64,000 nucleotides of DNA from an uncultured Chloroflexota bacterium (lineage in GTDB: Bacteria > Chloroflexota > Chloroflexia > Thermomicrobiales > UBA6265): NCBI GenBank assembly GCA_937901745.1, contig CALGSZ010000105.1:124001-188000 (forward strand). The letters are read 5' to 3'. The notes under the pieces were generated by a model. That model was not told the origin of the DNA. It saw nothing but the letters and a program-made list of their open reading frames with translations, and did no database searches. Positions 19,414-28,704 of this stretch are shown here, piece after piece. Within the stretch, counting starts at the first letter, position 1, and the number at the start of each line of letters is the position of its first letter. The translations under genes were made by a program, and so were the position numbers.

Positions 19414-20325
19414 TCATTCTGTCGGCTCGGGCTCGCTGACGCGCCGGGTGCTCGCAAGCTGAGGCTCATCATCAGCGACCGGCGCTGGCTCCTCCGGCGC
19501 GGTCGGCTCCGGCTGGGGAGCGGCCGGCGCCCCTTCAGGCGCTGGCGAGGGTCCGGCTCGTCGCCCATCCGGGCCGAAGCGGCTTATAAACGCACCCAGC
19601 ATATCGATGGGGAGCGGGAAGACGACGGTCGTATTTCGCTCCGCGCCGATCTCTGTCAGCGTTTGCAGGTACCTCAACTGGATCGCAATGGGATTCTGGT
19701 AGATGACCTCGGCGGCCTCGGCCAGCTGCCGGCTCGCCTGGTACTCACCTTCAGCGTGGATAATCTTGGCGCGCTTCTCCCGCTCCGCCTCCGCCTGCCG
19801 GGCCATCGCCCGCTGCATGGTTTGCGGCAGCTCGACATCCTTGACTTCGACCACGCTGACCTTCACGCCCCAGGGCTCGGTCTGCTCATCAATGATGCGC
19901 TGCAGCTCTTGATTGATCTTGTCCCGTTCGGCAAGCAACTCATCGAGCACGGACTGGCCGAGAATGCTCCGCAGCGTCGTCTGCGCGATCTGTGACGTCG
20001 CGCGGATGTAGTCGGCCACGTTGACGACGGCCGCGTTCGGATCAACGACGCGGAAATACGCGACCGCATTGACGCGGACGGTGACGTTGTCCCGCGTGAT
20101 CACCTCTTGCGCGGGCACGTCCATCGTCACGGTCCGCAAATCCACCTTCTCCATCCGCTCGATGAAGGGGATCAGGAGGATCAGGCCCGGACCGCGCGTC
20201 CCGACCAGGCGACCCAAGCGGAAGACGACGCCCCGCTCATATTCCTTGACCACCTTGATCGCCGCTGAGAGGACGATCAAGAGGAAAAGGACAACAACAA
20301 GGACCGCGATACCTAAACCCGTCAT
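19414..20325 (-). CDS. SPFH-domain slipin/stomatin protein
   Basis: 303 residues. One N-terminal membrane helix (LGIAVLVVVLFLLIVLSAA) precedes the SPFH core, with YERGVVFRLGR, GPGLILLIPFIE, MDVPAQEVITRDNV and a helical ARQAEAEREKRAKIIHAEGE segment. The last ~60 residues are a Pro/Glu/Ala-rich tail. Slipins form membrane scaffolds and are usually encoded beside an NfeD-type protease, as here (64 bases upstream). Start has AGGAG six bases before it. Confidence 0.94.
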   Translation of the reverse strand: MTGLGIAVLVVVLFLLIVLSAAIKVVKEYERGVVFRLGRLVGTRGPGLILLIPFIERMEKVDLRTVTMDVPAQEVITRDNVTVRVNAVAYFRVVDPNAAVVNVADYIRATSQIAQTTLRSILGQSVLDELLAERDKINQELQRIIDEQTEPWGVKVSVVEVKDVELPQTMQRAMARQAEAEREKRAKIIHAEGEYQASRQLAEAAEVIYQNPIAIQLRYLQTLTEIGAERNTTVVFPLPIDMLGAFISRFGPDGRRAGPSPAPEGAPAAPQPEPTAPEEPAPVADDEPQLASTRRVSEPEPTE

Positions 20326-20389
20326 AGCTGACTCCTACGCGGCGCGCCGCCGAAAGCGCCACGCCGAATGCGCCGAATTGAATCGCTGC

Positions 20390-21892
20390 TCAAGAGGCCG
20401 AGGCCGGTCCTTCGGCACGCGGCGCGGCGCCCGCCTGCTCACCGATTGGAATCACGCCGCGCCGATCTCCCACCTGACTGCGCTCGCGGCCCCACGCCAG
20501 ATCCTCAGCGGTCGCCGGCCGCACTGTCAGCCGCAGGCCATTGACGCGCGTCACTACAACCGGCGTGCCAACCGGCAACTCAGCGGTTCCGCCCGGCTCC
20601 AGCGTCGCTCGCCATAGCTCGCCCTGCACCCAGACCATGCCGGAGGGCTTGAGCGGCTGCCTCACCTCCGCGATCTCCCCGATGAGCGATTCCTTGCCGG
20701 TCGCCGGCGGCCGGAATCGCGCCCGCACCACCGACCAGCCGAGGAAGAGGGCGAACGCGAGCAGGCATGCGGTAAGCGCCCAAATGGCCGTCCGCGAGAC
20801 TTCGTAGCCCGGCGCCGCTTCGTCTCCGAAGAGGAGGTACGACCCGATCACGAAACTGACGAGCCCACCGACGGTCAGCAATCCGAGCGACGGCACGAAG
20901 AGATCCACAATGAGCAGGATGAACGCCAGCCCGATGAGCAGGACGCCCGTCCAATTGACCGACAACGTGCCGAGAGCGAACAGTCCGAGCAGGAGCGCGA
21001 TCCCCCCGGCGACGCCCGGCAGCGTGATGCCGGGATTGGAAAGCTCGATCCAGATGCCGAGGAGACCAAGGCTGAGCAGAAGGTAGGCGATCGTCGGATC
21101 CGCGATGAGCTGGAGGAACTGCTCGAAGACATTCATCTCCAGTTCCCGCGTCTCGGCGCCACGTGTCGCGAGTGTAGCCGTGCCTTCGGCCATTTGGACC
21201 GTTCGGCCGTCGATCGCCTCGAGCAACGTCGGCAGATCCGGCGCGAGCAGATCGACGACACCGATCGCGGCGGCTTCATCGGCAGTGATGTTGTCGGCCT
21301 CCCGCACCGCCTTCTCCGCCCACTCGACGTTGCGGCCACGCAACTCCGCGAGGTTCTTGATCTGGCTGACCGCGTCGTTCGTAACCTTGCGCTGCAAGGT
21401 CTCGTCGCCGTCGCTCGCGCTCCCATCACTGTCGAGGAAGATGGGGGAAGCTGAGCCGATGTTCGTTCCAGGAGCCATCGCTGCCACGTGCGCGGCATAG
21501 GTAATGAAGACGCCGGCCGAAGCCGCGCGCGCTCCCCTTGGCGCGACGTAAACGACGACCGGCACATCGCTTTCGAGGATGTCGCGGATGATGTCGTCCA
21601 TCGCTGAGCTGAGCCCACCCGGCGTGTCCATCTGCAGGACGAGGGCCGCGGCGTTGTCGCGCTCAGCGCGAGCGATCGCTCGCTCCACGTAGCGAGCCAT
21701 GACCGGCGTGATGGTGCCGTCTACATGAGCAACGATCACGCGGCGCTCGCTTTGAGCGGTCGCAAGCTCGGCAAAGGGCTGCGCGGCCAACCCAACGACG
21801 GCCACGAGGATGGCGATCAGCGAGAGCCAGCGCAGCACTGGGAGATCTCCAATTGGTGAACGTGGAATGAGGCGCGCTTGCCGGCAGGACAT
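20390..21892 (-). CDS. nfeD: long-form NfeD membrane serine protease (stomatin operon partner)
   Basis: 500 residues from an ATG at 21892 with AAGGAGG seven bases upstream. A signal sequence is followed by a ClpP-class protease domain (RRVIVAHVDGTITP; QMDTPGGLSSAM; catalytic Ser in RAASAGVF), several membrane helices (about residues 250-390) and a C-terminal OB-fold NfeD domain (SLIGEIAEVRQPLKPSGMVW). In archaeal homologues the protease cuts stomatin's C-terminus, and the stomatin gene follows directly. Confidence 0.94.
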   Translation of the reverse strand: MSCRQARLIPRSPIGDLPVLRWLSLIAILVAVVGLAAQPFAELATAQSERRVIVAHVDGTITPVMARYVERAIARAERDNAAALVLQMDTPGGLSSAMDDIIRDILESDVPVVVYVAPRGARAASAGVFITYAAHVAAMAPGTNIGSASPIFLDSDGSASDGDETLQRKVTNDAVSQIKNLAELRGRNVEWAEKAVREADNITADEAAAIGVVDLLAPDLPTLLEAIDGRTVQMAEGTATLATRGAETRELEMNVFEQFLQLIADPTIAYLLLSLGLLGIWIELSNPGITLPGVAGGIALLLGLFALGTLSVNWTGVLLIGLAFILLIVDLFVPSLGLLTVGGLVSFVIGSYLLFGDEAAPGYEVSRTAIWALTACLLAFALFLGWSVVRARFRPPATGKESLIGEIAEVRQPLKPSGMVWVQGELWRATLEPGGTAELPVGTPVVVTRVNGLRLTVRPATAEDLAWGRERSQVGDRRGVIPIGEQAGAAPRAEGPASAS

Positions 21893-21967
21893 CGTCGTCC
21901 CTCCTTGTTTTCATACAAAGTGTACGCTGAAGCCGGGCTTACGGGCGCGCCGTAGGGGAAAGCGAGA

Positions 21968-21990
21968 GGCCGCTCACGTGCTGAGCGGCC
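21968..21990 (-). terminator. hairpin after the SdhC-SdhD gene
   Basis: GGCCGCTCA-CGTGC-TGAGCGGCC is a perfect 9-bp stem 35 bases past the stop at 22025, followed on the minus strand by the pyrimidine-rich TCTCGCTTTCC. It is a good intrinsic terminator candidate before nfeD. Confidence 0.65.
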
Positions 21991-22024
21991 CCGGTGCGCC
22001 GTGTCTTTCGTCTTGCGACTGGAT

Positions 22025-22900
22025 TTAGAGCTCGTGGACGAGGATGATGATCGCGCTCGGGATCGTCAGCAGAACGGCCCCGATCAGTGCCGCCCAGAAG
22101 AGCTGCCGCTGCCGGCGAGTCCCCATCTTCCAGAAGTCGATCAGGATGATCCGGATGCCGTTCAGCGCGTGGTAGAGCACCGCGCCGACCAGCAGGATCT
22201 CCATCGGCAGGAGGAACGGGTTGGAATAGAACTCGACCGAATCGTTGTAAACCCCCTGGCCGAGCCCGATGAGCATGATGTCGATGATGTGGACGAGGAG
22301 GAAGAAGAGGACACCAATGCCCGTCGCCCGGTGAAGCGCGAAGGCATACTGCCCGAGATCTCCGGCATAGATCGGACGCACGCCGCTTTGGAGGGACCGC
22401 CCGACCCAAACGATCAGTGCGATCGCGCCGACGTACGTCGCAATCGCGAAGACGAAGAGGGAATAGCCGAGGATGTCTGCCAGCCAGAGCGGCCCTTCCT
22501 TCGCCGCCGCCTCATCGGCGTCGAAGGTGACGACGGTGATCGTGCCGAGGACGGTGAAAATCAGCCCGAGAACCCAGACCGTCGAGTGGCCGAAAACGCG
22601 CCAGCCGGCTGACCGGATGTAGTCGGTCACCACGACCCGGAGCCCCATCAGGCCGTGCCAGAGCGCCATTAGGAGCAGGGTCCAGTCGAACGCGCGCCAG
22701 AGCGGATTGGACCAGCGGTCAGCGACGAACTCGAACGTCGTCTCTGACGGGACATTGAGGTAGTGGGTGATGAAGATGTGGCCGAGCGCGAGGACGACGA
22801 GGAGGACGCCGGACACCCGGAAGAAGTACCAGGCTAGCTGATCGGCTCCTGGCACACTTGCCCCGGATCCCGACCGTGTCCGCTCCGTCAGTACCGCCAT
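22025..22900 (-). CDS. fused succinate dehydrogenase membrane anchor (SdhD-SdhC)
   Basis: 291 residues from an ATG at 22900 with GGAGGGGAGG upstream; the longer frame lacks a good start. Two anchor modules are joined. Residues ~25-125 are SdhD-like (WYFFRVSGVLLVVLALGHIF; LLMALWHGLMGLRVVVTDY). Residues ~185-285 are SdhC-like (YAFALHRATGIGVLFFLLVH; VGAVLYHALNGIRIILIDFW). The histidines in these helices are the expected heme b ligands. It would anchor the SdhAB catalytic subunits and pass electrons to quinone. No sdhA or sdhB is adjacent; nfeD follows after a terminator. Confidence 0.85.
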   Translation of the reverse strand: MAVLTERTRSGSGASVPGADQLAWYFFRVSGVLLVVLALGHIFITHYLNVPSETTFEFVADRWSNPLWRAFDWTLLLMALWHGLMGLRVVVTDYIRSAGWRVFGHSTVWVLGLIFTVLGTITVVTFDADEAAAKEGPLWLADILGYSLFVFAIATYVGAIALIVWVGRSLQSGVRPIYAGDLGQYAFALHRATGIGVLFFLLVHIIDIMLIGLGQGVYNDSVEFYSNPFLLPMEILLVGAVLYHALNGIRIILIDFWKMGTRRQRQLFWAALIGAVLLTIPSAIIILVHEL

Positions 22901-23270
22901 CGGCCTCCCCTCCTCCCTCGCCACTCCCCGTGGCACGCGGCACATCTCCGCCGCGGATTCAGCAGGCGCCGCATCCGCGCTCACCCGGCGCGGAGCGATC
23001 CATATGTCGCGATTGGTCGCGTCAATCCGCGAACCGGCGCTCGACGCACTGCCCGAACGCTTTTCCAACGCGACATTGTACGACCAAGTGTCGTTGCTCG
23101 CGGGGCACTCATTCGCGAACCTACTTCGCCAAGTCTGGGCCACGATAATGGCGGCAAGTTATGACAAGAGGGTGCGCAATTTGGCGCTTGGCCGTCATAC
23201 TGTTAGCCACAGGACGCCGCTTCACGGCCGCGCCGCGGCTGACTCATGCGAAAGGGAGAACGCGACCAAC
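22901..23270. other. 370-bp divergent intergenic region
   Basis: It lies between the divergent sdh anchor and VanZ genes. Open frames extend through it on both strands, but neither has a ribosome binding site or domain. It should hold both promoters; a CATACTG box near 23207 is the only -10-like element noticed for the VanZ side. Confidence 0.45.
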
Positions 23271-23699
23271 GTGATATCGACCAATGACCGGAGCCGAGGC
23301 TCGCATCGCCTCCTCTCCTTCGCCCCCGCTGTCGCCTGGATGGCGGTGATCTTCGCCCTGTCCTCGCGACCGTCGCTCCCGACCGGCGGTATTGGGGCAG
23401 TTTCCATCCTCGGCCACTTCGGCGTCTATGCCGTGCTGGCCGCGCTTCTCTTCTGGGGCTTACGGCGCGAGGGATTGCCACTCCGGCGCGCGGCGTTGTT
23501 CAGCTTCGCGATCGCGGTCCTCTACGGCGTCTCCGACGAGGTGCACCAAGACTTCGTCCCGGGCCGCGATCCCGATCCTCTCGATCTCCTCGTCGATGCA
23601 GTCGGCGCGGCGACGGCGCTCGGCGCGATCGCGCTCTGGCTCACATCGCGTCAGTCTGGGCTCCAAAGTCGAGTGGAGACGCGCGGCGCCACCAAATAA
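23271..23699 (+). CDS. VanZ-family membrane protein
   Basis: 142 residues from a GTG at 23271; AGGGAG lies about 12 bases upstream. Four predicted membrane helices with the family motif SDEVHQDFVPGRDPDPLDLL, plus AVIFALSSRPSLP at the start. The family is named for teicoplanin resistance, but most members have no known role. The gene stands alone. Confidence 0.85.
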   Translation: MISTNDRSRGSHRLLSFAPAVAWMAVIFALSSRPSLPTGGIGAVSILGHFGVYAVLAALLFWGLRREGLPLRRAALFSFAIAVLYGVSDEVHQDFVPGRDPDPLDLLVDAVGAATALGAIALWLTSRQSGLQSRVETRGATK

Positions 23700-23735
23700 G
23701 CGCGCCAAACGCGCACGCGGGCGGCGCGCTTCGAG

Positions 23736-24617
23736 CTAGTCAACGGTCGGGTGGCGACCCAGACCGGCGGGCGGCCGGGAATGCCGCACCAACCCGGTGA
23801 TGGCAATGAGCGTCAGCAGATACGGCAGCGCCAGGAGCAGATCCGCCGAGATGCCGACCCCGGCCGCTTGCGCCTGAACCTGGAACGCCTGCGCCCCGGC
23901 GAAGAGGAGCGTCGCGGCCAGCGTGCCGAGCGGGTTCCAGTTGCCGAAGATCACCGCGGCGAGGGCGATGAAGCCACGCCCCTGGGTCATGTCGCGGGTG
24001 AAGAGCGAGAGGTCGCCGATCGACAGGAAAGCGCCCCCGATCCCAGCCAGGACGCCGCTGGCGATGACGCAGGCATAGCGATAGCCCGAGACGCGGATGC
24101 CGACGCTCTCCGCCGCCTGCGGATGCTCCCCAGCCGCCTGGATCCGCAGCCCTGGTTTCGTCCGCTCCAGCAGGTACCAGACGACGGGAACGAGGAGAAA
24201 CGCGACCGGCACCAGTATGCTGACGCCGCTCGCGATCATCGGCAGTTTCTCTACGGACGGCGTGCGCCCCGCCTGCTCCCAGAGGCGCTGCATCAAGAAG
24301 ATCGGGATTCCGGCGCCGAGGAGGTTGAGCGCGATGCCAGCGACGATCTGGTCCGCCCGCAGCGAGATGCACCAGACGGCGTGGATCGCCGCGCCGGCTG
24401 CCGCCGCCAGAGCGCCACACAACAGGCCGAGAAACGGATCGTGCAAGTAGTACGTCCCGGCGACAGCAGTGAACGCGCCGAGCAGCATGAAACCTTCGAG
24501 CGCGATGTTCATCACGCCAGAGCGCTCGGAGAGAAGCCCCCCAAGCGCCGCGAAGAGGAGCGGCGTCGCCGTCCGCAGGACCGCTGTCAGTAGTTCGACC
24601 GTGAAGAAATCGCCCAT
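23736..24617 (-). CDS. BMP-type ABC transporter permease (second permease)
   Basis: 293 residues, ATG at 24617 with GGGGAGACGCA upstream. It is a multi-helix permease of the branched-chain/BMP type: GGLLSERSGVMNIALEGFML and GEHPQAAESVGIRV are characteristic of nucleoside-type importers. The longer open frame across the previous gene is a shadow. Last gene of the operon, 17 bases after the first permease. Confidence 0.92.
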   Translation of the reverse strand: MGDFFTVELLTAVLRTATPLLFAALGGLLSERSGVMNIALEGFMLLGAFTAVAGTYYLHDPFLGLLCGALAAAAGAAIHAVWCISLRADQIVAGIALNLLGAGIPIFLMQRLWEQAGRTPSVEKLPMIASGVSILVPVAFLLVPVVWYLLERTKPGLRIQAAGEHPQAAESVGIRVSGYRYACVIASGVLAGIGGAFLSIGDLSLFTRDMTQGRGFIALAAVIFGNWNPLGTLAATLLFAGAQAFQVQAQAAGVGISADLLLALPYLLTLIAITGLVRHSRPPAGLGRHPTVD

Positions 24618-24634
24618 TGCGTCTCCCCGGCCGC

Positions 24635-25786
24635 TCAAACGGGCGGCGTCGAGCCGGGCTCGACACCGATCGTCGTCGCCTCGCCCAGCGGTGCTTGCCG
24701 CGCCTGCGCCCGGCGCGCCCACCACGCCCGCAGCCGGCCCGCGGAGGCGAACGCCGCGACCGAGAGGATGATCACCCCCTGCAGGACGAGGACAAGCTCC
24801 TTGGAGGTGCCCGCGGTGTTCTGCATCTTGGTCGCTCCGCTCCGCAGCACACCGAAGAGGAACCCGGAGAGCACGACTCCGATCGGATGGTTCCGCCCGA
24901 CGAGCCCGACCGCGATCGCCGTGAAGCCGTAGCCCTGCGGCGCTGAGATCTGCCGCCCGTGCAATCCCAAGGTCTCTCCGGCGCCGGCCAGCCCGCCCAG
25001 CACGCCGCTGACGAACATGGCGCCGGTTACGACTCTCCCCCAGGAAAACCCGGCGAACGCCGCAGCGCCTCGGCTGTAGCCCACTGTCCGCAAGCGGTAG
25101 CCCCAGGTCGTGCGGTAGAGCAGGAACCAAAGAGCAAGCGCGGCCAGCACCGCCACGATGACGCCCGCGTGCAGGCGCGTTCGCTCCAGCAGAATCGGGA
25201 GCCGCGCCGCTGGTTGCACTGGTTCCGTTGCCTGCAGCTGCGGGTTGACCGGCAGCCAGCTCTCCGTCTTGGTCAGCACATAGGTCAGGAGACGGAAGGC
25301 GAGGTAATTGAGCATGATCGTCGTAATCACTTCGTGGGCGCCGGAGAGCGATTTCAGCACGCCGGGAATTGCGCCCCACAGCCCGCCGGCCAAGGCCGCG
25401 ACCAGCAGGGCCAGCGGCAAGAAGAGCACTGGCGGCAAGCCAAGGTCGGCGGCGCCGATGAGACCGGCGGCGAGCCCGCCGATGACGATCTGCCCCTCGA
25501 TGCCGATGTTGAACAGACCCGCCCGGAACGCAACGGCGAATGCCAGCCCGCCGAGGACGTATGGCGCCGCGGCAACGAGCGTTTCGGCGATGCTCCGGCG
25601 ATCGCCAAACGCCCCGGAGAGGAGCGCGCGGTACGCGGTCACCGGATCCTGGCCGGAGGCAAGGATCACCAGCGCCCCAAGCAGCAGAGCGACCGCGACC
25701 GCGCCGGCCGACGAAACGACGGTCAGCCCAAGGTGGCGCAGCCACCCGCTCGAATTAGTCCGCGGCCTGTCCGCCACCGCGCTCAT
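24635..25786 (-). CDS. BMP-type ABC transporter permease (first permease)
   Basis: 383 residues. The GLFNIGIEGQIVIGGL motif mirrors that of its partner permease, as in NupP/YufP-like proteins. An N-terminal helix, a periplasmic-side loop with GQDPVTAYRALLSGAFGD, and at least eight further helices are visible. It overlaps the ATPase gene by 32 bases, consistent with translational coupling. Confidence 0.92.
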   Translation of the reverse strand: MSAVADRPRTNSSGWLRHLGLTVVSSAGAVAVALLLGALVILASGQDPVTAYRALLSGAFGDRRSIAETLVAAAPYVLGGLAFAVAFRAGLFNIGIEGQIVIGGLAAGLIGAADLGLPPVLFLPLALLVAALAGGLWGAIPGVLKSLSGAHEVITTIMLNYLAFRLLTYVLTKTESWLPVNPQLQATEPVQPAARLPILLERTRLHAGVIVAVLAALALWFLLYRTTWGYRLRTVGYSRGAAAFAGFSWGRVVTGAMFVSGVLGGLAGAGETLGLHGRQISAPQGYGFTAIAVGLVGRNHPIGVVLSGFLFGVLRSGATKMQNTAGTSKELVLVLQGVIILSVAAFASAGRLRAWWARRAQARQAPLGEATTIGVEPGSTPPV

Positions 25787-27326
25787 CGCCGCCGCGGCCC
25801 CCCATCCGCAGTCCGATCTCGGTCCTGCTCACTTGCCCGCTCACGAATTCGCCCACGATGCGCCCCTGGTAGATGACGAGGATGCGATCGCTCAGGTCGA
25901 GGATTTCGTCCAAGTCGAAGGAGACCAGGAAGACGCCGCGACCACGCTCTCGCTGCTCGATCAGCTCGCGATGGACGAACTCGATCGCACCGACATCCAA
26001 CCCGCGCGTCGGCTGCACGGCGAGCAGGACATCCGGCTCCCGCAGCAGCTCGCGCGCGATGATCAGTTTCTGTTGATTCCCGCCGGAGAGCGCCGCCGCC
26101 GGCACATCTGGACTCGGCGCGCGAACGTCGAACTCGCGCATCAATCGCTCGCACGTCTCCTCAGCCGCGCCGTAATCAATGCAGCCCCAGCGGCTGAACG
26201 GCGGGTCCTCGCTCGTGCCGAGCAAGACGTTTTCCGTCAGCGAGAAGGGCAGCACGAGTCCACGATGATGCCGGTCTTCCGGGATGTAAGCGAGGCCGGC
26301 TCTGCGCAGCGTTCGCGGGTCCGCGCCGGTCAGGTCGCGCCCCTTGAGCATCACTCGGCCGGACTCCGGCGCGCGCAGGCCAGCCAACGCCTCGACCAGC
26401 TCGGTTTGCCCGTTCCCTTCGACGCCGCAGAGGCCAACGATCTCGCCGCGCCGCACACTGAAGCTGACGTCGTTGACGGCAGGGACGCCGCCCCGGCCGC
26501 GCACGACCAAGTTCTCGACGGCCAGCACCGGCTCGCCCGGATGCGCGGGCGGCCGGTCCACGCGCAGCGAGACCTCCCGCCCGACCATCAGCTCGGCCAG
26601 CTCGCTCGGCGTGGTTTCGGCGGTGACGCGCGTGCCGACCGTCTTGCCGCGCCGGATGACAGTGACGCGGTCGCTAATCGCCGCGACTTCGCGCAGCTTG
26701 TGCGTGATGAAGATGATCGTCCCGCCCGCCGCCCGCAGCCGCTCGAGCGTCTGGTAGAGCTCTTCGACTTCCTGCGGCGTCAGCAGCGCAGTCGGCTCAT
26801 CGAGGATCAGGATGCGGCTGCCCTGATAGAGCGCGCGCAGGATCTCGACCCGCTGCTGCATGCCGACCGGCAGATCCTCGACCCGCGCCCGTGGATCGAC
26901 ACGCAGCCCGAACGACTCCGCGAGCTCGCCGACTCGCCGTTCGGCGGCGTCACGATCGAGACGGAGCGTCCCGGTCCCTTCGAAGCCGAGGATGACATTC
27001 TCGGTAACCGTGAAGCGGTCGACGAGCATGAAGTGCTGATGCACCATGCCCAGTCCGGCTTGCACGGCATCGCGAGGCGACTGGAATCGGACTGGACGGC
27101 CCTCGATGCGGATCTCGCCGGCATCCTGGTGGTAGAGGCCGAAGAGGATGTTCATCAGGGTCGTTTTGCCCGCGCCGTTCTCGCCGAGCAGGGCATGGAT
27201 TTCCCCACGGCGGACGGCAAGATTGACCCCGTCATTCGCCACGACGCCGGGAAAGCGCTTGACGATGCCACGCATCTCGACGGCGAGCGGCGCGGCATCG
27301 TCGCTCACCGTCATCGCTCGTGGCAT
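25755..27326 (-). CDS. BMP-type ABC transporter ATPase, two nucleotide-binding domains
   Basis: About 523 residues; start is uncertain (ATG at 27326, with GTG at 27353 and others in frame). The first domain has Walker A GENGAGKTT, signature-like LPVGMQQRVEIL and Walker B ILILDEPTALL. The second has a degenerate Walker A (GVEGNGQTELVEAL), full signature LSGGNQQKLIIA and LLAVQPTRGLDVG. This RbsA/YufO layout energises the two permeases encoded downstream. Substrate probably nucleosides, by family only. Confidence 0.93.
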   Translation of the reverse strand: MPRAMTVSDDAAPLAVEMRGIVKRFPGVVANDGVNLAVRRGEIHALLGENGAGKTTLMNILFGLYHQDAGEIRIEGRPVRFQSPRDAVQAGLGMVHQHFMLVDRFTVTENVILGFEGTGTLRLDRDAAERRVGELAESFGLRVDPRARVEDLPVGMQQRVEILRALYQGSRILILDEPTALLTPQEVEELYQTLERLRAAGGTIIFITHKLREVAAISDRVTVIRRGKTVGTRVTAETTPSELAELMVGREVSLRVDRPPAHPGEPVLAVENLVVRGRGGVPAVNDVSFSVRRGEIVGLCGVEGNGQTELVEALAGLRAPESGRVMLKGRDLTGADPRTLRRAGLAYIPEDRHHRGLVLPFSLTENVLLGTSEDPPFSRWGCIDYGAAEETCERLMREFDVRAPSPDVPAAALSGGNQQKLIIARELLREPDVLLAVQPTRGLDVGAIEFVHRELIEQRERGRGVFLVSFDLDEILDLSDRILVIYQGRIVGEFVSGQVSRTEIGLRMGGRGGDERGGGQAAD

Positions 27327-27412
27327 GTCCGTCCGATCGACCGTCTCCACGCTGGTCCCTACGTCGTCCTCACGTGTCCTCGGCGCTCTACCGAGCCCAA
27401 CATCACACGCCA

Positions 27413-27436
27413 AGGGCGCACGCGATGGTGCGCCCT
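27413..27436 (-). terminator. intra-operon hairpin between binding protein and ATPase genes
   Basis: AGGGCGCAC-GCGATG-GTGCGCCCT is a perfect 9-bp stem 28 bases after the binding-protein stop. It is placed to stabilise or partly terminate the transcript so that the binding protein is made in excess over ATPase and permeases. Confidence 0.6.
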
Positions 27437-27464
27437 GACGATTGAGTCATCAATCCGGCCGACG

Positions 27465-28568
27465 TCACGCTCCCGGTGTCGCGGCTGGCGTCGCCTCCGC
27501 CGCGATTGGCGTGGCCAGCGGCGGCAGGTTCTGGCTGAAGGTCTCGAACTCTTCATCTGTCGTCGGGACCACCAGCGCCCCATCGAGAATCATCTGCTTG
27601 TAGGCGCGGACGTAGCCCTTGATCTCCTCGGGGACGCGGTCGTTCGGATCCTGGAAGTCGACGCCGCTTTCCTTCAGCCCGAGATCGTGAATGCCTCCCT
27701 CGAAGGTGCCCTCGGCGAGCTGCCGGCACCCTTCGTAGACGGCCACATCCACGCCCTTGCGAGCGACGCACAGCTCGAAGCCTGGCGCGAGGTGATCCTG
27801 CGTCACGTCGGCGCCGATCACCCACTCCTCGCCGAGCCGGTTCCGCTCCTTGACCGCCTCATAGCAACCGACGCCGGTGAGACCGGCAATCGGGAGCACG
27901 ATATCGGCGCCCTGGTTGAACTGGGCGACCGCCAACTCCTTGCCCTTCGCCGGATCGGTGAACGAGTCCGCGTAGGCGATGGAGAAATTGGCGTCCGGCC
28001 GCACGGCGAGGACACCGGCCTTGAAGCCGACCTCGTACCGGATGACCGGCGGGATGCGCATGCCGCCGACGATGCCGATCGTGCCGGTCTTGGTAAACAT
28101 ACCGGCCGCAACGCCGACGAGGAACGCCGATTCTTGCTCCCGGAACGTGACCGATTGGACGTTCGGCTGGTCAACGACCGAGTCGATGAGCAGGAACCAG
28201 TCATCGGGGAACTGCGGCGCGACTTCCGCGAGTGCGTCGGTGAGCAAGGCGCCAACGGCGACCGTCAGATCTCCCTGCTCGGCGCCGGCAACGAGATTCG
28301 GCACGTACGCGGAGGCATCCTGCGACTCGACCACCCTCCAGGTGATCCCGAAATCGCGCGCGGCGTCGGTGCCGCCGTTGTTCGCCAGGTCGTTGAAGTT
28401 CTGGTCGCCAAGACCCACCGTGTCGGTGACCATCGTGCAGACGAGTGAGTCCTGCGCCATCGCGATCCGCCCGCCTACCGGCATGGCGGCAGCCAGCGGC
28501 GCGAGCGCGGCGAGCGCACTAAACCGGCGTCGAGAGAGTCGCAATTGACCAGCAGGCACGATAGTCAT
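27465..28568 (-). CDS. BMP-family substrate-binding protein, Tat-type signal
   Basis: 367 residues with AAGGAG 10 bases before the ATG. The N-terminus has a twin-arginine pattern (SRRRFSALAALAPLAAAMP). The body is a PnrA/Med-type binding fold (CTMVTDTVGLGDQNFNDLA; IGIVGGMRIPPVIRYEVGF). There is no lipobox cysteine, so it may be soluble or Tat-anchored. The C-terminus is an Ala/Pro/Thr tail seen also in the binding protein at 44457. First gene of the operon. Confidence 0.92.
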   Translation of the reverse strand: MTIVPAGQLRLSRRRFSALAALAPLAAAMPVGGRIAMAQDSLVCTMVTDTVGLGDQNFNDLANNGGTDAARDFGITWRVVESQDASAYVPNLVAGAEQGDLTVAVGALLTDALAEVAPQFPDDWFLLIDSVVDQPNVQSVTFREQESAFLVGVAAGMFTKTGTIGIVGGMRIPPVIRYEVGFKAGVLAVRPDANFSIAYADSFTDPAKGKELAVAQFNQGADIVLPIAGLTGVGCYEAVKERNRLGEEWVIGADVTQDHLAPGFELCVARKGVDVAVYEGCRQLAEGTFEGGIHDLGLKESGVDFQDPNDRVPEEIKGYVRAYKQMILDGALVVPTTDEEFETFSQNLPPLATPIAAEATPAATPGA

Positions 28569-28704
28569 GCTTGTTGCGCTCCTTCACGAAATTGTCGACC
28601 GCGGCCGTCATCGGCGCGGACCGGTCCCCACCCCAATGAGCTAACCGGATGGTACCAGAGGACGAATCTCTCGGTCCCGCGGGAGCGAGACGAATGCCAC
28701 ACAC

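Noticed and set aside
23736..25745. A 669-codon frame that would make a larger second ABC permease
   Set aside because: The first ~375 codons are an alternate frame of the first permease gene; the real protein starts at 24617 with a ribosome binding site.
25308..28448. A very long plus-strand open frame (about 1046 codons) opposite the BMP-type ABC operon
   Set aside because: It is antisense to four clearly recognisable genes, has no domain, and is explained by high GC at third positions.
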